From Gillisella vitis (GTDB taxonomy: Bacteria > Pseudomonadota > Alphaproteobacteria > Rhizobiales > Rhizobiaceae), in assembly GCF_014204625.1 (NCBI RefSeq), contig NZ_JACHLU010000002.1:62001-126000 (forward strand): a DNA stretch of 64,000 nt, in the 5' to 3' direction. The notes below the pieces were generated by a model. That model did not search any database and was not told the origin of the DNA. It saw only the letters and a list, made by a program, of their open reading frames with translations. Below, in pieces: positions 8,610 through 17,940 of this stretch. A program made the translations under genes and the position numbers. Position 1 is the stretch's first letter. Each line of letters opens with the position of its first letter.

Positions 8610-9674
8610 TTACACCCAGCCCATTAATTCACGCCGCACAACATTTTCCAAAACGCGCATTCCATCTGGGCTATCGTTCAGGCATGGCACATGGGTGAAT
8701 TTTTCGCCGCCGGCATGGTGGAAAATCTCTCCTGCTTCGCCGGCGATTTCTTCCAGCGTTTCCAGACAATCCGAGACAAAGCCGGGGTTGATGACGGCAA
8801 TGCGTTTAACGCCATCCTTGGCCAGTTTTTCCACCGTCTTGTCGGTGTAGGGTTGCAGCCATTCTTCCGGGCCAAAGCGGGACTGAAACGTCACCATCAG
8901 CTTTTCCTTGCTCCAGCCAAGACGTTCACGCAACAGGCGGGCGGTTTTGTAGCATTGGCAATGGTAGGGATCGCCTGCCATGAAGTAGGATTTGGGAATC
9001 CCATGGAAGGAGGTCAGCAACAATTCCGGCTCCCAGTCGAGGGCGGCGTAATGGGCCTCAATCGAATTGGCCAATGCATCAATATAGACCGGATCGTCGC
9101 TATATTGTGGAACCGTGCGCAAGGCGGGCTGCCAACGCATTTTCAGCAGAGCCTTGAACGCTTCGTCATTGACGGTTGCGGTGGTGGCGGCCGCATATTG
9201 CGGATAGAGGGGAAAGAGCAGGATTTTTTCGCAACCTGCCTTTTGCAATTCATTCATTTTCGATTTGATGGATGGCTGCCCATAGCGCATCGCCCAGTCC
9301 ACCACCACATTGGGCATATCGGCAAAAGACGCCGCCATTGTTTCGGCCTGATTGCGGGTGTAGGTGCGCAAATAACTCTCATCCAGATCCTTGTTCCAGA
9401 TGCTCTCATAGGCCTTGCCGACCTTGCCGGGGCGGGTGTTGAGGACAATACCGTAGAGTATCGGATACCAGAACAGCCGCGACCATTCGATGACGCGCTT
9501 GTCCGTGAGGAACTCCTGCAAATAGCGCCGCATGGATTTGTAATCCGTGCCATCGGGCGTGCCCAGATTGACAAGGAGAACGCCAACTTTTCCGAATTTG
9601 ACAGTGGGGTGGTCTGCGGGCAGGTGGTTCATATCAGCGCTCATTTCTGGATGCATTTTGTCAGCAAATAACAT
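8610..9674 (-). CDS. hemH: Ferrochelatase HemH
   Basis: 354 residues, typical of proteobacterial ferrochelatase, which inserts ferrous iron into protoporphyrin IX in the last step of haem synthesis. Visible: the N-terminal VGVLLVNLGTPDG, the catalytic His segment LLTSFHGIPKSYF, GDPYHCQCYKTA, and the C-terminal PGFVSDCLETLEEI containing the active-site Glu. No C-terminal iron-sulfur cysteine cluster is seen. Starts at Met 7, 11 or 15 are possible; Met 11 (9644, MSADMNHLPADHP) resembles homologues, but no clear ribosome site decides it. A GC-rich palindrome at 8562-8592 follows the stop, without a good T run. Confidence 0.93.
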   Translation of the reverse strand: MLFADKMHPEMSADMNHLPADHPTVKFGKVGVLLVNLGTPDGTDYKSMRRYLQEFLTDKRVIEWSRLFWYPILYGIVLNTRPGKVGKAYESIWNKDLDESYLRTYTRNQAETMAASFADMPNVVVDWAMRYGQPSIKSKMNELQKAGCEKILLFPLYPQYAAATTATVNDEAFKALLKMRWQPALRTVPQYSDDPVYIDALANSIEAHYAALDWEPELLLTSFHGIPKSYFMAGDPYHCQCYKTARLLRERLGWSKEKLMVTFQSRFGPEEWLQPYTDKTVEKLAKDGVKRIAVINPGFVSDCLETLEEIAGEAGEIFHHAGGEKFTHVPCLNDSPDGMRVLENVVRRELMGWV

Positions 9675-9734
9675 TCAATACGTATGTGCCGCCATACAGG
9701 ATCACTGTCTGGAGCGAAAAAAATCGCCAGAATA

Positions 9735-9770
9735 AAAACCGGCTGGAATGGCTTCCAGCCGGTTCTTTTG
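9735..9770 (-). terminator. Terminator of the 5'-nucleotidase gene
   Basis: Stem AACCGGCTGGAA / TTCCAGCCGGTT with a four-base loop; on the minus strand it is followed by TTTTTATT. It lies 19 bp beyond the stop of the nucleotidase gene and before hemH, also on the minus strand. Confidence 0.88.
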
Positions 9771-9788
9771 TGGTGCCCAAAGCGCTTA

Positions 9789-11672
9789 TTACTTGGCTGG
9801 CAGCGTCAGCTCCTCACCAATTTCAATGTGGTTGGGATGGCGCAATGTGTTGGCGGCGGCGATTTTTGTCCAGGCCTCGCCATCGCCATAGGTGGCTTCA
9901 GCAATTTTCCACAGGCTGTCACCCTTTACCACGGTGTAGCGCGTTGGCTGGGCGCTGGCAGCCGGAGCGGCAGGGGCTGGCGTTGCCGGAGCCGTTGCAG
10001 TTGGTGCAACGGCTGTTGCTGCGGCTGCGGTTTTGGGCTGGGCTGCGGGGGCAACGTAACCGGCAGGGGTCACCTCCGTCACACGGCCATTGACCACGGG
10101 CGCGTAGGGGCTGTGCTTGCCGATATAATCGGCTGTCACCGTTTCAAGGCTTGGTCCAAAGTCATAGGCATTTTGCGCCTTGGTGGCGAAGATTTTGTAG
10201 CCATCGCCGCCGGAGCGCATGTAATTGTTGGTCACCACGCCATAGACCTTGTTGAGGTCGAGCGGGATAAAGCCATCGCCATCCTTGACCTCAACAGAGA
10301 TAATCCGGCTGCCAACTGGCTTGGAGCGGTCGAAAGAATATTTCATGCCAGCGACCTGGGGAAAACGTCCGGCACCATCATCAACCTGGCTGACGCCGTT
10401 TTCAAGTGACGCCAGCAGATCGGCACCCTTGAGCTGGAACGTGGCAACGCTGTTCTGGAACGGCAGAACCGTCAGCACGGACCCCATGGTGACCTTGCCA
10501 GCGTTGATGGAGGCGCGCACGCCGCCGCCATTTTGAACGGCGATGGTGATGCCCTGATTTTTGGTGTGCTCCAGCATGGCATCGGCAATCACATTGCCCA
10601 TCGAGCATTCGCGGCTGCGGCAGGCGGTGCTGCCGCCCTCGAGAACGCCGGTGGCCTCGCCGATTTCCTTCAGCTTCATTTCTTCCAGTGGCTTGGCCAG
10701 TTCGGCCACTTTTTCACTATAGGCCGCATCTGGTGTCACCGATGCATCGAGAAGCTTCGGTGCGCCTTCTTCCGATTTGACCACGCCGTTATCGTCAAAC
10801 GTCACTTTCAGCTCGCCCAGATATTTGGAATAGGCGTAGGCCGTGACAATCGGAACCTCGACGCCAGCCGGATTCTTCACCAGTGTTGGATAGGGACCAG
10901 CCGCCTTGGGGTCGGTGCTGGACAGATAGGTATGGCTGTGGGCACCAACGATCACATCAATGCCATCAACGGCGGCGGCAATGCGCTGGTCTTCAGGATA
11001 GCCGACATGCGACACCAGAACGATCTTGTTGATGCCCTTGGCTTCGATTTCGGGCACGATTTTTTTCAGATATTCAATCGGATCGATAAAGGAAATCTTT
11101 GGTCCCGGTGATGATGTTTCACCACTGTCAGCGGCCAGCACGCCAACAATGGCGACTTTCTCGGCACCGAATTCCTTGACGATATAGGGCTGATATTTCC
11201 CGGCCACGATGCTGTCGGACGCCGCAATGGTGTTGCCCGAGATCATCGGGAATTTCAGGGCATTGATGAATTTCAGCAGCTCTTCCGGGCCGTCATCGAA
11301 TTCGTGATTGCCGATGGCCATGGCATCAAAACCAATGCCATTCATGAAGTCGGCCACGGGGGCGCTTTTATAGGTGGTGTAAAACAGCGAGCCCTGAAAC
11401 TGGTCGCCAGCATCCAGCGTCAGCACATTTTTGCCTGCCAGAGCGGTGCGGGCCTGATCAATGGCGGCCTTGACGCGGGCAATGCCGCCGAAGCACTCAT
11501 TCTTGCCTTGCTCTTCCTTGGAGCAGGTCGAATCATATTTGTTGATGGCCTCGATGCGCGAATGAAAATCGTTGATATGCAGGATGTTCAGCTCAAAATC
11601 GGCAAAAGCAGCGCTTGATGACAGAATCAGCACCGAAGCGCTCAACAGGCCAAACTTAAATCTTTTCAACAT
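9789..11672 (-). CDS. Secreted 5'-nucleotidase/2',3'-cyclic phosphodiesterase family protein with C-terminal LysM
   Basis: 627 residues. Signal peptide MLKRFKFGLLSASVLILSSSAAFA, then a metallophosphatase domain with the metal ligands ILHINDFHSR, DAGDQFQGS, GNHEFDDG, VSHVGY and GAHSHTYL. The 5_nucleotid_C domain follows, with NGGGVRASI and the substrate-stacking region FPQVAGMKYSFD. After an Ala/Pro/Thr-rich linker the last 50 residues form one LysM module (YTVVKGDSLWKIAEATYGDG). UshA-type enzymes hydrolyse nucleotides and UDP-sugars in the periplasm; LysM would hold it on peptidoglycan. The ATG at 11672 has GGAG eight bases upstream; an ATG at 11687 is in frame but lacks a ribosome site and weakens the signal peptide. 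Confidence 0.92.
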   Translation of the reverse strand: MLKRFKFGLLSASVLILSSSAAFADFELNILHINDFHSRIEAINKYDSTCSKEEQGKNECFGGIARVKAAIDQARTALAGKNVLTLDAGDQFQGSLFYTTYKSAPVADFMNGIGFDAMAIGNHEFDDGPEELLKFINALKFPMISGNTIAASDSIVAGKYQPYIVKEFGAEKVAIVGVLAADSGETSSPGPKISFIDPIEYLKKIVPEIEAKGINKIVLVSHVGYPEDQRIAAAVDGIDVIVGAHSHTYLSSTDPKAAGPYPTLVKNPAGVEVPIVTAYAYSKYLGELKVTFDDNGVVKSEEGAPKLLDASVTPDAAYSEKVAELAKPLEEMKLKEIGEATGVLEGGSTACRSRECSMGNVIADAMLEHTKNQGITIAVQNGGGVRASINAGKVTMGSVLTVLPFQNSVATFQLKGADLLASLENGVSQVDDGAGRFPQVAGMKYSFDRSKPVGSRIISVEVKDGDGFIPLDLNKVYGVVTNNYMRSGGDGYKIFATKAQNAYDFGPSLETVTADYIGKHSPYAPVVNGRVTEVTPAGYVAPAAQPKTAAAATAVAPTATAPATPAPAAPAASAQPTRYTVVKGDSLWKIAEATYGDGEAWTKIAAANTLRHPNHIEIGEELTLPAK

Positions 11673-11802
11673 CCGGTTGCTCCACATTTTTGATGTCCCC
11701 GATTGCTACCCCGGTTTTGTGAAAGATTTATTGGGGCGGCACGAACGTCATCATGTTTTCATCACGCAGGCGTGACCGCAAGTGAAAATCTCACCGCACA
11801 GC

Positions 11803-11830
11803 AAAAAGCCGACCCAAAGGTCGGCTTATC
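11803..11830 (-). terminator. Terminator of the Omp10-like gene
   Basis: Stem AAGCCGACC / GGTCGGCTT with loop around TTTG; on the minus strand a TTTTTGC tail follows. It lies about 27 bp past the stop of the lipoprotein gene. Confidence 0.85.
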
Positions 11831-11856
11831 ATGTGTGTGAAAAGCGACGTGCTGGA

Positions 11857-12228
11857 TCAGATTTTGCGGCGCAATGAGAAATTGGCACCTGTATCGGTGG
11901 TGCAATTCAACTGATCTGGCGACACAAGTGCGCAATTGACCCGCGACTGGGTTTTACGCACCAGCGATGTCATGTTGATCTCAACCAGCGTGGGCGACTG
12001 GTTGGTATAGGTGCCCGAGGCCAAAAGCGCATTGCTGTCGGTTGAGCGGGTCGAGAATGTGCCCGCCTGGAAGGTAGAGACGATGCCATTGGGATCGACC
12101 CATGACCCATCCACGCCCAACGGCTGTGGTGCCGGTGAGTAGGAAACCTGACGCGGCTGCGAACCCATCATGCAGGATGACAGCGCCAGACCTGTGATCA
12201 GGAGGGTTGTGATGCTTTTAACCTTCAT
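11857..12228 (-). CDS. omp10: Outer-membrane lipoprotein, Omp10-like
   Basis: 123 residues. [19 protein letters not shown] is a lipoprotein signal with a lipobox ending in Cys at residue 19. The mature part has a conserved [19 protein letters not shown] segment and a C-terminal beta-rich region with two more cysteines ([12 protein letters not shown]) likely to form a disulfide. This matches what I know of the Omp10 lipoprotein family of Brucella and rhizobia; the function in the envelope is not known. The longer frame from 12357 is rejected because the signal peptide and a TCTCC-complement ribosome site (GGAGA upstream) place the start at 12228. Monocistronic, with its own terminator. Confidence 0.8.
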   Translation of the reverse strand: MKVKSITTLLITGLALSSCMMGSQPRQVSYSPAPQPLGVDGSWVDPNGIVSTFQAGTFSTRSTDSNALLASGTYTNQSPTLVEINMTSLVRKTQSRVNCALVSPDQLNCTTDTGANFSLRRKI

Positions 12229-12367
12229 GACAGTCTCCTTCAGGCGGAATGGATCAGACGTGTGTCCCAAACCGGCACTTAAAACGTTGCATTGACCATG
12301 CCGCTTCGATGATGGAAATGCAAGTCTGACAGCATATTCCGGCGCTATTGCGCACAAGCCTTTGATA

Positions 12368-12403
12368 CAAAACCCGCCGATGATGCTTCGGCGGGTTTTG
12401 TTG
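12368..12403 (-). terminator. Terminator of homospermidine synthase gene
   Basis: Stem AAAACCCGCCGA / TCGGCGGGTTTT with loop around GCAT; the minus strand continues with T-rich GTTTTGTATC. It starts 18 bp after the hss stop codon. Confidence 0.88.
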
Positions 12404-12420
12404 CACTCATACTGGGCGGG

Positions 12421-13863
12421 TTAGCGCACCAGAATATTCTTGAACTGCCAAGGATCTTTCTCGTCCAGATCTTCCGGGAACAGGCCGGGGCGGCCATCCA
12501 GCGGCGTCCAGTCTGTATAGTGACCTTCCACCGGGCCAAGGTAAGGAGATTGCACTTCAAGGCAGCGCTTGTAATCCACCTCGTCGGCTTCCACGATACC
12601 CGCCTTGGGGTTTTCAAGCGCCCAGACCATGCCCGCCAGAACGGCAGATGTCACCTGCAAGCCGGTGGCGTTCTGATAAGGTGCGATTTCGCGGGTTTCT
12701 TCCAAGGAAAGACGCGAACCATACCAGTAAGCGTTCTTCTCATGGCCGTAGAGCAACACGCCCAATTCGTCCACCCCATCCACCAGCTCGTTCTCGTCCA
12801 GAACATGCAAAACAGGCTGTGCCTTGCCGCCGTTGCCGAACATTTCGTGTAGCGACAAAACCGCATCATTGGCAGGATGATAGGCATAATGGCAGGTGGG
12901 GCGGAAGGTGACTTCGCCGTCCTTCTCGACCGTGAAATAATCGGCAATCGATATGGATTCATTGTGGGTGACAAGGAAACCATATTGCGGACCGGGGGTT
13001 GGGCACCAGGTGCGCACGCGGGTGTTGGCGCCGGGCTGCTCCAGATAGATCGCAGCCTTGCAGCCCTTCTTGTGCTTTTTGGCGTTTTTCGGCATCCAGT
13101 TTTCATGGGTGCCCCAGCCGAGTTCGGCTGGCTGCAAGCCTTCCGAGATAAAGCCTTCCACCGACCATGTGTTCCAGAACACATCCAGCGGCTTGGGATT
13201 CTTGGTGCGCTGGGTGTCGCGCTCGGCAATATGAATGCCCTTGACGCCCACCTTCTTCATCAGCTTGGCCCAGCCTTCGCGGTCATCCACGGTGGGCTCT
13301 TCAAACTTCAGGCCGATGTCATTGGCAAGGTTGACCAGCGCCTGCTTGACAAACCACGACACCATGCCCGGATTGGCGCCGCATGTGGACACAGCCGTGG
13401 TACCGCCGGGATTTTTGGCCTTTTCCTGACGCACAGTTTCGCGCAGCGCATAATTGGTGCGCTCGGAATTTTTCATGTTCTTGTCAAAATAGAAGCCAAG
13501 CCAAGGCTCAACAACGGTATCGATATAAAGAACATCGAGCTTGCGGCACAGCTTCATCAGATCGAGCGAGCCGGTATCCACCGACAGGTTGACGCAGAAA
13601 CCCTGACCTTCGCCTTCCGTTAGCAGCGGCTTGAGCAGATCCTTGTAGTTTTCCTTGGTGACATGGGCCTGAATGTGCTTCACGCCATGCTGTGCCAAAA
13701 GCGCGGCATCGTCATTGCGCGGGTCAATCACCACCATCCGGCTCTTGTCGAATTTGAAGTGGCGCTCAATGAGCGGCAGGGTGCCACGGCCAATCGAGCC
13801 GAAGCCGATCATGACAATCGGGCCGCTAATTTCGCCATAAACCGGATAGGTCTTGGTGGTCAT
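12421..13863 (-). CDS. hss: Homospermidine synthase
   Basis: 480 residues, the normal length of bacterial homospermidine synthase, which makes sym-homospermidine from two putrescine units using NAD. The N-terminal Rossmann motif is VMIGFGSIGRGTLPL (residues 17-31). Downstream are the saccharopine-dehydrogenase-like segments STCGANPGMVSWFVKQAL and YHPANDAVLSLHEMFGNGG, and the conserved PGPQYGFLVTHNESIS. Homospermidine is a main polyamine of rhizobia, so the gene supports the taxonomic call. It is transcribed alone, with its own terminator; the start ATG at 13863 is preceded by a GGAGAGA-type ribosome site. Confidence 0.95.
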   Translation of the reverse strand: MTTKTYPVYGEISGPIVMIGFGSIGRGTLPLIERHFKFDKSRMVVIDPRNDDAALLAQHGVKHIQAHVTKENYKDLLKPLLTEGEGQGFCVNLSVDTGSLDLMKLCRKLDVLYIDTVVEPWLGFYFDKNMKNSERTNYALRETVRQEKAKNPGGTTAVSTCGANPGMVSWFVKQALVNLANDIGLKFEEPTVDDREGWAKLMKKVGVKGIHIAERDTQRTKNPKPLDVFWNTWSVEGFISEGLQPAELGWGTHENWMPKNAKKHKKGCKAAIYLEQPGANTRVRTWCPTPGPQYGFLVTHNESISIADYFTVEKDGEVTFRPTCHYAYHPANDAVLSLHEMFGNGGKAQPVLHVLDENELVDGVDELGVLLYGHEKNAYWYGSRLSLEETREIAPYQNATGLQVTSAVLAGMVWALENPKAGIVEADEVDYKRCLEVQSPYLGPVEGHYTDWTPLDGRPGLFPEDLDEKDPWQFKNILVR

Positions 13864-14022
13864 TCATTCTCTCCTTGGAGGCTGGCTGTCATCTATTGTC
13901 GTTGGTCGATGGCAGGTATTGGTCTGTGCCGATCTCTTATCCGGCCTAGATCACAAATCCGCGACAGAATAAAGACGCAACACACGGACGCGCAGATGAT
14001 AACCGGCTATTTGCTCACAGCC

Positions 14023-14304
14023 TTATGCAAGGGCCGCAACACCCTCGGTTACGGTGGTCATCGCCACTTCTGTTATATCATAATCGGCAATGGCGTGGAT
14101 GACAAAAGGATCTGTTGCAACAAAGGCTTCGATCTCGGCTCGCTCGCCTTTGGCCAAAATTACGCCGCCGGTGCGGGGGATCTTGCGGCCAGAGGCTAAA
14201 AACCAGCCGCGTTCATAGCCTTGGCGAACCCAATCCAGATGTGCCTGCATGTAAACATCGGCCTGCGCGACGTCGGCTTTATAGGTGAGGGAGAGAATAA
14301 TCAC
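14023..14304 (-). CDS. YciI family protein
   Basis: 93 residues forming one YciI/ferredoxin-like domain: MIILSLTYKAD at the start, the conserved His in QAHLDWV near residue 23, ASGRKIPRTGGVILAKG in the middle and the acidic AIADYDITEV near the end. These small dimeric proteins have a His/Asp pair but no settled activity. It overlaps the upstream aminotransferase gene by four bases, and ends the pepF-pabB-pabC-yciI operon. No clear terminator is seen in the following 150 bp. Confidence 0.88.
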   Translation of the reverse strand: MIILSLTYKADVAQADVYMQAHLDWVRQGYERGWFLASGRKIPRTGGVILAKGERAEIEAFVATDPFVIHAIADYDITEVAMTTVTEGVAALA

Positions 14305-14945
14305 GCCACAGCCTTTTGTTTTTCATGCACAAGCTCGGCACGGATCAGGCCGCGCAGGGAATTGCCAACAAAAAGCGGACTGCCGATCAGGCTGTCTGGC
14401 TTTAGAACTTCTGCGCGAGCCTTGCGTTCGCGGATCAGATCGGCGCGCAAAATACCGGGCAGCAGACCGCTGGACAGTGGCGGTGTGATCAATATTCCAT
14501 CTTTGCCCTGCACGAAAAGATTGGTGAACGTGCCTTCGCACAGCTCCCCGAGCTCGTTGAGCAGCAGCACTTCATCGGCCTCATCCTTGGAAAATTCGGC
14601 GCGTGCCGCATCATAAAGCTCCCGTTTTGAGCTTTTATGGCGATACAGCGGATCATCCGATTTCATCCGGGTTTTTGTGGCCATGCAAATGCGCCAGATG
14701 GTGTTTTCTTCCACGGGTTCAAACGGCGTGGCCGTGACCTCGATCTTGCCGCGAAAGTTCATGGTCAGGCGCACGCGCAACGCGCCTGAGCCGCTCACGG
14801 CTTCTTTCAATGCAGCTTCAGGCTTGACGGGCAGGCGAAATCCCAAGGCATCCGCAGAGCGGCTTAATCGCCGCATATGTTGCTCCAGCCGCAAAAATCC
14901 GGCGTCTGGCTCCCAGCGGAGCGTTTCAATCAGCGAGAAATCCAT
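14301..14945 (-). CDS. Aminotransferase class IV protein, PabC-like (aminodeoxychorismate lyase)
   Basis: 214 residues, shorter than E. coli PabC (about 270) but of the size of the short class IV proteins found beside pabB. It starts MDFSLIETLRWEPDAGF. The PLP lysine is probably in YRHKSSKRELYDAAR (residues 101-115), and the C-terminal GSPLFVGNSLRGLIRAEL resembles the phosphate-binding turn. It follows pabB with a 16-base overlap and precedes yciI with a four-base overlap, so PABA synthesis from aminodeoxychorismate is the likely job. A separate glutamine amidotransferase subunit (pabA) is not in the window. Confidence 0.85.
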   Translation of the reverse strand: MDFSLIETLRWEPDAGFLRLEQHMRRLSRSADALGFRLPVKPEAALKEAVSGSGALRVRLTMNFRGKIEVTATPFEPVEENTIWRICMATKTRMKSDDPLYRHKSSKRELYDAARAEFSKDEADEVLLLNELGELCEGTFTNLFVQGKDGILITPPLSSGLLPGILRADLIRERKARAEVLKPDSLIGSPLFVGNSLRGLIRAELVHEKQKAVA

Positions 14946-16084
14946 TGATCACCTACCGCAAACCGTGCCTTGAGCAGACATTCATCATATTCTGCCCGGG
15001 CGCTCGAATCAAAAACAATACCACCACCGACATTGAAAACTGCCCGGGACTGTTTGAAAAGTGTTAACGTGCGAATAGCGACAGAAAAGCACATGTTTCC
15101 TTTTGGATCACAATAGCCAATCGTGCCGCAATAAATATCCCTTGGGCCTGTTTCCAGCTGATGCAGGATCTGCATGGCGCTGAGTTTTGGCGCACCCGTG
15201 ATGGAGCCGCACGGAAACAGTGCCTCCATAATCTGTGTCAGGCCAATATCGGGCAAAAGCTTGCCGCGCACATGGCTGACCATCTGGTGAACGGTGGGGT
15301 AGGTCTCAATATCAAACAATCTGGGCACGCTGAGACTGCCGACTTCGATGATGCGCGAAATGTCATTGCGCAACAGATCGACAATCATGCGGTTTTCGGC
15401 CTGGGTTTTTTCATCCGCCAGCATGGCAGCCTTGATCGCTTCGTCTTCCGCAACACTCTGGCCTCGCGCTGCGGTGCCCTTCATCGGGTGAGTTTCAATA
15501 AAACCGTCCTGATCAACCTTGAAGAACAGTTCCGGCGAGCGTGACACAATCACGGGGCCACCGAGATCAACCAGCGCGCCATATTGCACCGGCTGGCGCT
15601 CGATCAAAGACCAGAATACCTCTTGCGGCGTGCCGTGATACTCCGCCTCTATCGGCATGGTGAGGTTGGCCTGATAGCAATCACCTTCACGCAAATGCTG
15701 GTGCAGCCGATCAAAGCGCTGGCTATAGGCATCCACATCCCAGCCCGCACGCGGATTGGTGATCATCGGCTCATTGCGGGTGATTGGCAGGGCTTGCGCC
15801 AAAGCATGATCGGGTTGAGCCGGGGCGTTAAAAACCCCAAATTGCAGCAGCGGCGTGTCCCGATTGGCCGGAATAAGCGGCCGCAGCTTGTCCTCAAACA
15901 CAAAGCCCGCTTCATAGCTGATCGCACCCGCCAGCCAGAACCCATCTGACCGCGCCTGATCCAGCCGCTTGAATGCAGGCAAGACCTCATCGCCGCTACG
16001 CGCCACAATGATCTCCACCGGATCGGTGAAGACCATCGTGTCCTTGGTCTTGTCATTTCGAAACAAGAGTGAAGGCGTTGTCAT
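14930..16084 (-). CDS. pabB: Aminodeoxychorismate synthase component I
   Basis: 384 residues, one chorismate-binding domain without the N-terminal half of longer PabB proteins. Conserved segments: RSPELFFKVD, ETHPMKGTAARG with the catalytic lysine of the PxKGT motif, ENRMIVDLLRNDI, HQMVSHVRGKL, LFPCGSITGAPK and GIVFDSSARAEYDECLLKA. It combines chorismate with ammonia to give 4-amino-4-deoxychorismate for folate. The start ATG overlaps the pepF stop (ATGA), and the 3' end overlaps the lyase gene by 16 bp; the overlaps imply coupled translation. Confidence 0.93.
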   Translation of the reverse strand: MTTPSLLFRNDKTKDTMVFTDPVEIIVARSGDEVLPAFKRLDQARSDGFWLAGAISYEAGFVFEDKLRPLIPANRDTPLLQFGVFNAPAQPDHALAQALPITRNEPMITNPRAGWDVDAYSQRFDRLHQHLREGDCYQANLTMPIEAEYHGTPQEVFWSLIERQPVQYGALVDLGGPVIVSRSPELFFKVDQDGFIETHPMKGTAARGQSVAEDEAIKAAMLADEKTQAENRMIVDLLRNDISRIIEVGSLSVPRLFDIETYPTVHQMVSHVRGKLLPDIGLTQIMEALFPCGSITGAPKLSAMQILHQLETGPRDIYCGTIGYCDPKGNMCFSVAIRTLTLFKQSRAVFNVGGGIVFDSSARAEYDECLLKARFAVGDQWISR

Positions 16085-17940
16085 GCGGCTTTATCAAGCG
16101 CCTCCAGCTCGTCAATCAAACCTTCAATCATGGAAAGCCCCTTGGACCAGAAAGCCGGATCGGTGGCATCCAGCCCGAACGGAGCCAGCAGCTCGGAATG
16201 GTGCTTGGTGCCGCCGGCCTTGAGCAGTTCGAAATATTTCTGCTGAAAGCCGGAATCGGCATTTTGATAGACGGCATAGAGCGAATTGACGAGGCAATCG
16301 CCAAAGGCATAGGCGTAGACATAGAAGGGCGAATGGATGAAGTGGGGAATATAGGCCCACCATGTTTCATAACCTTCCGACACTTTAATGGCCGGGCCAA
16401 GGCTTTCACCCTGCACGGACAGCCACAATTCGCCGATTTTTTCTGCTGTCAGCTCGCCATCTTTGCGGGCCGTGTGCAGCTTGCGCTCAAAATCATAAAA
16501 GGCAATCTGCCGCACCACGGTGTTGATCATGTCCTCCACCTTTTGCGCCAGCATGGCCTTGCGCTCGCGCGCATCCTTGGTCTTGTCCAGTAGCGCGCGG
16601 AAGGTCAGCATTTCACCGAAAACGGAGGCCGTTTCGGCCAGGGTCAGCGGCGTCTGGCACATCAGCGCTCCCTGATCACCGGCGAGAACCTGATGCACAC
16701 CATGGCCCAGCTCATGGGCCAGTGTCATCACATCACGCGGACGGCCAAGGTAATTGACCAGAACATAAGGATGAGCGGATGGCACGGTGGGATGGGCGAA
16801 CGCCCCCGGAGCCTTGCCGGGGCGGGCGGGCGCATCAATCCAGCCGCCATCAAAAAAGCGGGCGGCAATCTCGGCCATGTCGGGCGCAAAATTGCCATAG
16901 GCCGAGAGAACCGTGTCCTTGGCCTCATCCCAGCTGATCAGCCGATCCGAGCTTTCCGGTAAAGGCGCGTTGCGATCCCAGAAATTCATCGTCTCCATGC
17001 CCAGCCATCTGGCCTTCATGGCATAATAGCGGTGGGACAGGCGCGGATAGGCGTCCTTGACGGCCGCAGCCAGCGCATCCACCACCGGGCGCTCGACCCG
17101 GTTGGACAGGTGGCGGCTATCAGCAATATCATCAAAGCCGCGCCAGCGATCGGAGATGTCCTTGTCTTTGGCCAGCGTGTTGGTGACCAGCACGAAAATG
17201 CGGATATTATCGCGGAAGGTTTTGGACAGCGCTTCGGCTGCCTTCTGGCGGGTGGCCGGGTTGGCATCCTGCAACATGTTCAGGGTTGGCTCCAGCGTCT
17301 GGCTCACGCCATCAACATCGAATTTCAGGCTGGCCAGGGTTTCATCAAACAGCCGGTTAAAGGCGCTGGCCCCGGTCTGGGATTTTTCCAAAAACAGTTG
17401 CTCGATCTTATCGTCCAGTTGATGTGGCTTGTCTTTGCGCAGATCCACCAGCCATGGCTTGTAATGAGCCGTCGCCGGGTCGCGGGCAATGGCGGCATCA
17501 ATCACAGTGTCGTCCAGCCGGTTCAGCTCCAGCGTGAAAAACAAAAGGTGTGCGGCCAGATCGGTGAGTTTCGCCTGCACATCACCAAAAAATTTGCCGC
17601 TGGCCGGATTGGTCATGTCTTTATAATAATATAGACCTGCATAGGAGCCGATTTTGCCCAGCAGATCTTCCAGAACGTCAAAATCTTTCAGCGCACCGCC
17701 AAGGCCCTGATCGCCATCGTGAGAGGCTGCTTTTTCCAGCCGGCCCTTCCATTTGTTCTCAAAAGCAAGGCTCATGTCCTGTGCCTTTGCCAGATCGGCC
17801 TTGAAGGCCTCCGAGTCCGTGCCGGGATAAAGATCGTCCAGCCGCCATTCGGGAAGCGTGCCAAGCTCTGTGCCGGTTGCGGGCGCGCCGGTTGCATCCG
17901 GTACAGAATGGCAAGGATCATGAATGGTAGTGAAACGCAT
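16081..17940 (-). CDS. pepF: M3-family oligoendopeptidase (PepF type)
   Basis: 619 residues. The zinc site is LAHELGHGVHQVL (HExxH) followed by ETASVFGEM with the third ligand Glu, in the C-terminal half as in family M3. The N-terminal half is helical (Oligopep_N domain). PepF/M3 enzymes cleave short peptides in the cytoplasm. The start at 17940 (MRFTTIHDPCHS) is chosen over 17979 because the first 13 residues of the longer form look non-conserved. It is the first gene of an operon with pabB, the PabC-like gene and yciI; the biochemical link to PABA synthesis is unclear and may be only co-transcription. Confidence 0.93.
   Translation of the reverse strand: MRFTTIHDPCHSVPDATGAPATGTELGTLPEWRLDDLYPGTDSEAFKADLAKAQDMSLAFENKWKGRLEKAASHDGDQGLGGALKDFDVLEDLLGKIGSYAGLYYYKDMTNPASGKFFGDVQAKLTDLAAHLLFFTLELNRLDDTVIDAAIARDPATAHYKPWLVDLRKDKPHQLDDKIEQLFLEKSQTGASAFNRLFDETLASLKFDVDGVSQTLEPTLNMLQDANPATRQKAAEALSKTFRDNIRIFVLVTNTLAKDKDISDRWRGFDDIADSRHLSNRVERPVVDALAAAVKDAYPRLSHRYYAMKARWLGMETMNFWDRNAPLPESSDRLISWDEAKDTVLSAYGNFAPDMAEIAARFFDGGWIDAPARPGKAPGAFAHPTVPSAHPYVLVNYLGRPRDVMTLAHELGHGVHQVLAGDQGALMCQTPLTLAETASVFGEMLTFRALLDKTKDARERKAMLAQKVEDMINTVVRQIAFYDFERKLHTARKDGELTAEKIGELWLSVQGESLGPAIKVSEGYETWWAYIPHFIHSPFYVYAYAFGDCLVNSLYAVYQNADSGFQQKYFELLKAGGTKHHSELLAPFGLDATDPAFWSKGLSMIEGLIDELEALDKAA

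Noticed and set aside
8691-9671. 326-codon frame antisense to hemH
   Set aside because: Same reason; ferrochelatase motifs are on the minus strand.
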